A stretch of DNA of 8,017 nucleotides from Halanaerobiaceae bacterium (GTDB lineage Bacteria > Bacillota > Halanaerobiia > Halanaerobiales > Halarsenatibacteraceae): the NCBI GenBank assembly GCA_003554685.1, contig PWHA01000330.1:1-8017 (forward strand), written 5' to 3'. The notes under the pieces were generated by a model. That model was given only the letters and a program-made list of their open reading frames with translations. It was not told the DNA's origin and made no database searches. The translations under genes were made by a program, and so were the position numbers. Positions 6,283-8,017 of the stretch are shown here, piece by piece; positions within the stretch are counted from its first letter, which is position 1; each line of letters opens with the position of its first letter.

Positions 6283-6369
6283 CTTTAGTGTGATAAATAA
6301 CTAAAGTATAAACTTATATTCAGTATTTAGTAAGTAGTTTAGTGTTTAGTAAAGTGGCATAAGTGAAGA

Positions 6370-6391
6370 GGTTTAAGTAAGGTTTAAGTAA
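6370..6391. repeat. 11-bp perfect tandem duplication in the hisZ leader
   Basis: GGTTTAAGTAA occurs at 6370-6380 and again directly at 6381-6391. It lies in the presumed leader of hisZ, about 60 nt before the start codon. It is another member of the small intergenic duplications seen in this window. Confidence 0.85.
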
Positions 6392-6449
6392 AAATAGTCT
6401 TAAATAAAGGATCAGATAATATAAAAACTGCTGGATCAGGGGGTAAACA

Positions 6450-7721
6450 ATGACAGCTAAACTGAATGGTCTTCCGGAGGGCATGCGTTTTTATCTGCCG
6501 GAGGAAGCAAGGATAATGAATCGACTGCGGGAAAGGGGAGCAGGAATTCTGGAAAAATGGGGATATCAACCGCTCTATGTTCCAGCTTTGCTGCCCTATG
6601 ACATGATAGTCAGGGGAATGTCTCAGGAAAGAGCTCGAAATTATTATAAGCTGATAGATTATCAGGGAGATATACTGGTTTTGCGGCCGGAAATGACGAC
6701 AGCAATTGCCGGACTTATGGCCCGGGAAAGGGATAATATGACCCTTCCTGCCCGGCTTTATTATTATGCGCCAGTATACCGCCATGAATCAACCCAGAGC
6801 GGCAAAGAAAGAGAAATTTATCAACTGGGAGCTGAATTTTTCGGGGATTCTGAACTGGCGGATTTTGAAGTTCTGGCGGTAACCAGAGAGATAATTGCCG
6901 GCTGCGGGCTTGAGGATTATCGGCTGGAAATCGGCCATGTCGGGTTTTTGCAGAGCTATCTGGAAGAGCTGGAGCTGGACGCTGAGACGCAGAAGCAGAT
7001 TAAAGTAGAGCTGGCTGAAAGGAATCTGGTAGGTTTTCGGAAAATCTGTGACAGCCTGCCGGCGGAGAAGGCCAGCCGGCTCTTAAATCTCTTGAAGCTC
7101 AGTGGCGGTCCTGAGGTGCTGGAAGATGCAGCTCAGCTGGTTTCAAGCGGTCTGGAGGAAGATCTGGTTCAGCTGAAAAATATTTACCAGGCCCTGAAAA
7201 ATGACGGGGGTAATGACAGGATATTTTTCGACCTGACCCTGGTCAGAAATCTGGATTACTATACCGGTATTGTCTTTGAAATTATGACACCGGATTTAGG
7301 ATATAATATCTGCGGCGGTGGCCGCTACGACAGGCTGCTGGGCAGTTATGGCTCAGAAAGTATTCCGGCGGTGGGCTTTGCCATCGGGATAGAAAGACTG
7401 CGGCTGGCCTGGTTAAACAGCCGGCAGGATACAGACTCCCTCAAAAATAAACCGGTTATAATAACTCTGGAAAATGAGGCCGCCAGGCCCCGGGCTTTAG
7501 AACTGATCAACCGTCTGCATCGGGCCGGCAGGCCAACGCTGCTTAAGGCGGCTGAGGAAATAAATTACCAGGAAAAGCTTAAGCAGCAGGATAACTACAG
7601 CTGGTTGATTAAGCTCTCTGCTGAGGGTGATAGCAGGGAATACCAGGTCTGTGATCACCGAGGAAAGCTGAGAGCAGCTACGAATAATTGGGATGAGGTG
7701 ATGGAAATTGTCAGCAAATAA
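6450..7721 (+). CDS. hisZ: ATP phosphoribosyltransferase regulatory subunit HisZ
   Basis: A cytoplasmic histidyl-tRNA-synthetase-like protein (423 residues) that in the known HisZ family binds short-form HisG, is required for its activity and mediates feedback by histidine. HisRS-like elements appear in order: motif-1 region LPEGMRFYLPEEA (8-20), motif-2 region RLYYYAPVYRHE (102-113) with EIYQLGAEFFG (122-132), the histidine-A element RNLDYYTGIVFE (266-277), GGGRYDRLL (289-297) and motif-3 GFAIGIERL (309-317). The motif-2 loop reads RHESTQ instead of the synthetase-like RYERPQ. A further domain of about 85 residues (338-423) makes it one of the longer HisZ proteins. The ATG at 6450 follows AGGGGGT (6438-6444). 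hisG follows at once, which strongly favours HisZ over a true HisRS. Confidence 0.93.
   Translation: MTAKLNGLPEGMRFYLPEEARIMNRLRERGAGILEKWGYQPLYVPALLPYDMIVRGMSQERARNYYKLIDYQGDILVLRPEMTTAIAGLMARERDNMTLPARLYYYAPVYRHESTQSGKEREIYQLGAEFFGDSELADFEVLAVTREIIAGCGLEDYRLEIGHVGFLQSYLEELELDAETQKQIKVELAERNLVGFRKICDSLPAEKASRLLNLLKLSGGPEVLEDAAQLVSSGLEEDLVQLKNIYQALKNDGGNDRIFFDLTLVRNLDYYTGIVFEIMTPDLGYNICGGGRYDRLLGSYGSESIPAVGFAIGIERLRLAWLNSRQDTDSLKNKPVIITLENEAARPRALELINRLHRAGRPTLLKAAEEINYQEKLKQQDNYSWLIKLSAEGDSREYQVCDHRGKLRAATNNWDEVMEIVSK
7695..7702 (+). promoter_or_regulatory. Shine-Dalgarno site that decides the hisG start
   Basis: GAGGTGAT (7695-7702), inside the hisZ coding region, is complementary to the 16S rRNA 3' end. 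Its GAGG core ends 9 nt before the TTG at 7708. The other in-frame TTG, at 7723, is about 24 nt away from it with no closer site. The first therefore looks like the start, unless ribosomes reinitiate after the hisZ stop. Confidence 0.7.
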
Positions 7722-8017
7722 TTTGAAAGTAGCTCTGCCAAAGGGCAGATTGTTTCAGGATGTTGTTGAAAAGTGCCGGGAGACCAATCTTCTGGCCGGA
7801 GAAGAAAATTTAAGCCGGCTCTCACGGAAGCTGGTTCAGGTTTTTCCCCAGACCGGCCATCTTTTTCTGCTGGCCAAACCGGTTGATGTTCCGGCATATG
7901 TTGAGCACGGGGCAGCTGATATTGGTTTTACCGGCAAGGACATCATAGCAGAAAAGGAGCGGGAGCTCTATGAGGTGCTGGATCTGGGGCTGGGAGCCTG
8001 CCAGCTGGTGGTGGCTG
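7708..8017 (+). CDS. hisG: ATP phosphoribosyltransferase catalytic subunit HisG (short form), 5' part
   Basis: Catalyses the first, committed step of histidine synthesis: condensation of ATP with phosphoribosyl pyrophosphate. Only the first 103 codons are in the window; the right edge cuts the gene. From TTG at 7708 the family's N-terminal motif ALPKGRL is at residues 9-15. DVPAYVEHGAADIGFTGKD (60-78) matches the conserved stretch of HisG, with K57 where many relatives have arginine. A short-form HisG without the C-terminal regulatory domain is inferred from the adjoining hisZ, as the 3' end is not visible. TTG at 7708 has a well-placed Shine-Dalgarno and overlaps hisZ by 14 nt. TTG at 7723 would give the commoner N-terminus MKVALPKGRL and start one base after the hisZ stop. 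Either way translation is probably coupled to hisZ. Confidence 0.93.
   Translation, partial: MSANNLKVALPKGRLFQDVVEKCRETNLLAGEENLSRLSRKLVQVFPQTGHLFLLAKPVDVPAYVEHGAADIGFTGKDIIAEKERELYEVLDLGLGACQLVVA

Larger units (their letters stand above)
5996..6449. other. 454-bp non-coding region rich in short tandem repeats
   Basis: No convincing gene lies here. From left to right it contains an 18-bp tandem duplication (6075-6110), an A-rich 15-bp tandem duplication (6178-6207), a 15-bp inverted repeat fused to a near-consensus promoter (6237-6282), a CTTTAGT/ACTAAAG inverted repeat (6283-6306), recurrent TTTAGT words (6284, 6326, 6338 and 6345) and an 11-bp tandem duplication (6370-6391). The stretch after about 6289 would be the hisZ leader, some 160 nt. 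I see no T-box consensus or known riboswitch core in it. Confidence 0.65.

Noticed and set aside
4064..6391. CRISPR array
   Set aside because: The repeats are two-copy tandem duplications with no spacers of regular size, and there are no cas genes.
6289..6449. T-box leader for the histidine operon
   Set aside because: Only the fragment GTGGCA (6355-6360) recalls the T-box core. The full AGGGTGGNACCGCG consensus, the specifier stem and a following terminator are absent.
6450..7721. hisS (histidyl-tRNA synthetase) as an alternative for hisZ
   Set aside because: The motif-2 loop differs from synthetases, and the gene overlaps or adjoins hisG directly, the classical hisZG arrangement.
7655..7897. 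An 80-codon - strand frame across the hisZ/hisG junction
   Set aside because: It is antisense to two clear coding regions whose conserved motifs are on the + strand; its openness reflects their codon bias.

Overview
The window looks like chromosomal DNA of a diderm, salt-adapted low-GC Firmicute, most likely from the Halanaerobiales. The reasons are moderate-GC genes (roughly half G+C by eye) set between very AT-rich intergenic DNA, strong Gram-positive-type Shine-Dalgarno sites, a very acidic secreted binding protein, and a Sec-type signal peptide without a lipobox cysteine. This assignment is inference; no marker gene is present to prove it.

Layout. (1) 1-1313, + strand: the C-terminal part of an FAD-dependent dehydrogenase-like protein that enters from the left edge. 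(2) 1453-1492: a hairpin between convergent genes, probably a shared terminator. (3) 1584-1660, - strand: tRNA-Pro(CGG) with its own sigma-A-type promoter. (4) 1848-2087: a relic of a second family-5 ABC substrate-binding protein gene, covering only about 75 codons, followed by about 100 bp of extremely AT-rich DNA. (5) 2268-3782: an intact family-5 (peptide/nickel-type) binding protein gene with its own consensus promoter and a strong terminator. (6) 4141-5124 and 5153-5995: the two DppB/DppC-type permease genes, probably co-transcribed. No ATPase genes follow. (7) 5996-6449: a 454-bp non-coding stretch full of short tandem duplications. It holds a near-consensus promoter built over a 15-bp inverted repeat. 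(8) 6450-7721 hisZ and 7708-8017 hisG (cut by the right edge): the start of a histidine operon.

How the genes work together. The binding protein and the two permeases form the capture and membrane parts of one importer for small peptides or a related ligand. The binding protein is transcribed separately, which is consistent with it being needed in excess. The ATP-hydrolysing subunits must come from elsewhere in the genome. HisZ is the regulatory partner that short-form HisG needs for the first step of histidine synthesis; the two reading frames overlap if hisG starts at its Shine-Dalgarno-supported TTG.

I see no phage, CRISPR, toxin-antitoxin or defence genes. The points most worth a second look are the palindrome-embedded hisZ promoter, the binding-protein relic, the transporter without ATPases, the cysteine cluster of the FAD protein, and the repeated small tandem duplications confined to intergenic DNA.
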